NCBI GenBank assembly: GCA_030836345.1
Contig: JAURQA010000239.1
Coordinates: 1 to 6,687, forward strand
Length of the DNA: 6,687 nucleotides
From: Bacteroidota bacterium
GTDB taxonomy: Bacteria > Bacteroidota > Bacteroidia > NS11-12g > UBA955
Direction: 5' to 3'
The notes below the pieces were generated by a model that saw only the letters and a program-made list of their open reading frames with translations, had not been told where the DNA came from and did no database searches. The position numbers were made by a program, and so were the translations under genes. How positions within the stretch are numbered: position 1 is the stretch's first letter; every line of letters starts with the position of its first letter. This document shows, piece by piece, positions 6,661 through 6,687 of the stretch.

Positions 6661-6687
6661 ATGTTTATGACAGCAAGCAATAAAAAA
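6661..6687 (+). CDS. Possible start of a gene cut by the window edge
   Basis: ATG at 6661 opens nine codons (MFMTASNKK) that run off the right end without a stop; a second in-frame ATG is at 6667. The support is the good promoter match just upstream and the lysine-rich start. Nothing can be said about the product. Confidence 0.35.

Overview
The window looks like chromosomal DNA of a Bacteroidota bacterium, probably of the flavobacterial/cytophagal kind. Three things point there: a large secreted protein with PKD-type repeats ending in a type IX secretion (Por) C-terminal sorting domain; several TAnnTTTG-type -7 promoter elements in place of TATAAT, with start codons that lack clear Shine-Dalgarno sequences; and a transglutaminase-like secreted protein of a type I associate with this phylum. 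I see no mobile element, CRISPR array, tRNA or rRNA.

Layout. From the left edge to 2015 (+) runs the 3' part of the PKD-repeat surface protein, whose start lies outside the window. A strong hairpin/T-run terminator at 2036-2067 separates it from the convergent sucD (2085-2954, -), the alpha subunit of succinyl-CoA synthetase. Head-to-head with sucD is a secreted transglutaminase-like protein (3076-4236, +). It overlaps tail-to-tail by 15 bases with an acidic, tryptophan-rich protein of unknown function (4222-4806, -). Upstream of that comes an FAD-dependent geranylgeranyl-reductase-like flavoprotein (4912-6099, -). Just upstream of the flavoprotein and on the same strand is a 53-codon reading frame (6111-6272, -) with a CX6C motif. 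It ends 11 bases before the flavoprotein start and has its own perfect -7 element. The last ~390 bases are an AT-rich, apparently divergent intergenic region leading to the first nine codons of another gene at the right edge (+).

How they work together. Most neighbours look like independent single-gene units of housekeeping (sucD), envelope (PKD protein, transglutaminase-like protein) and unknown function. The only likely operon is the 53-aa protein plus the flavoprotein. That small gene is the most interesting item here: it is short enough to be missed by routine gene calling, its two cysteines and conserved-looking core do not resemble random translation, and its placement suggests a partner or substrate of the flavoenzyme. 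This last point is inference only.
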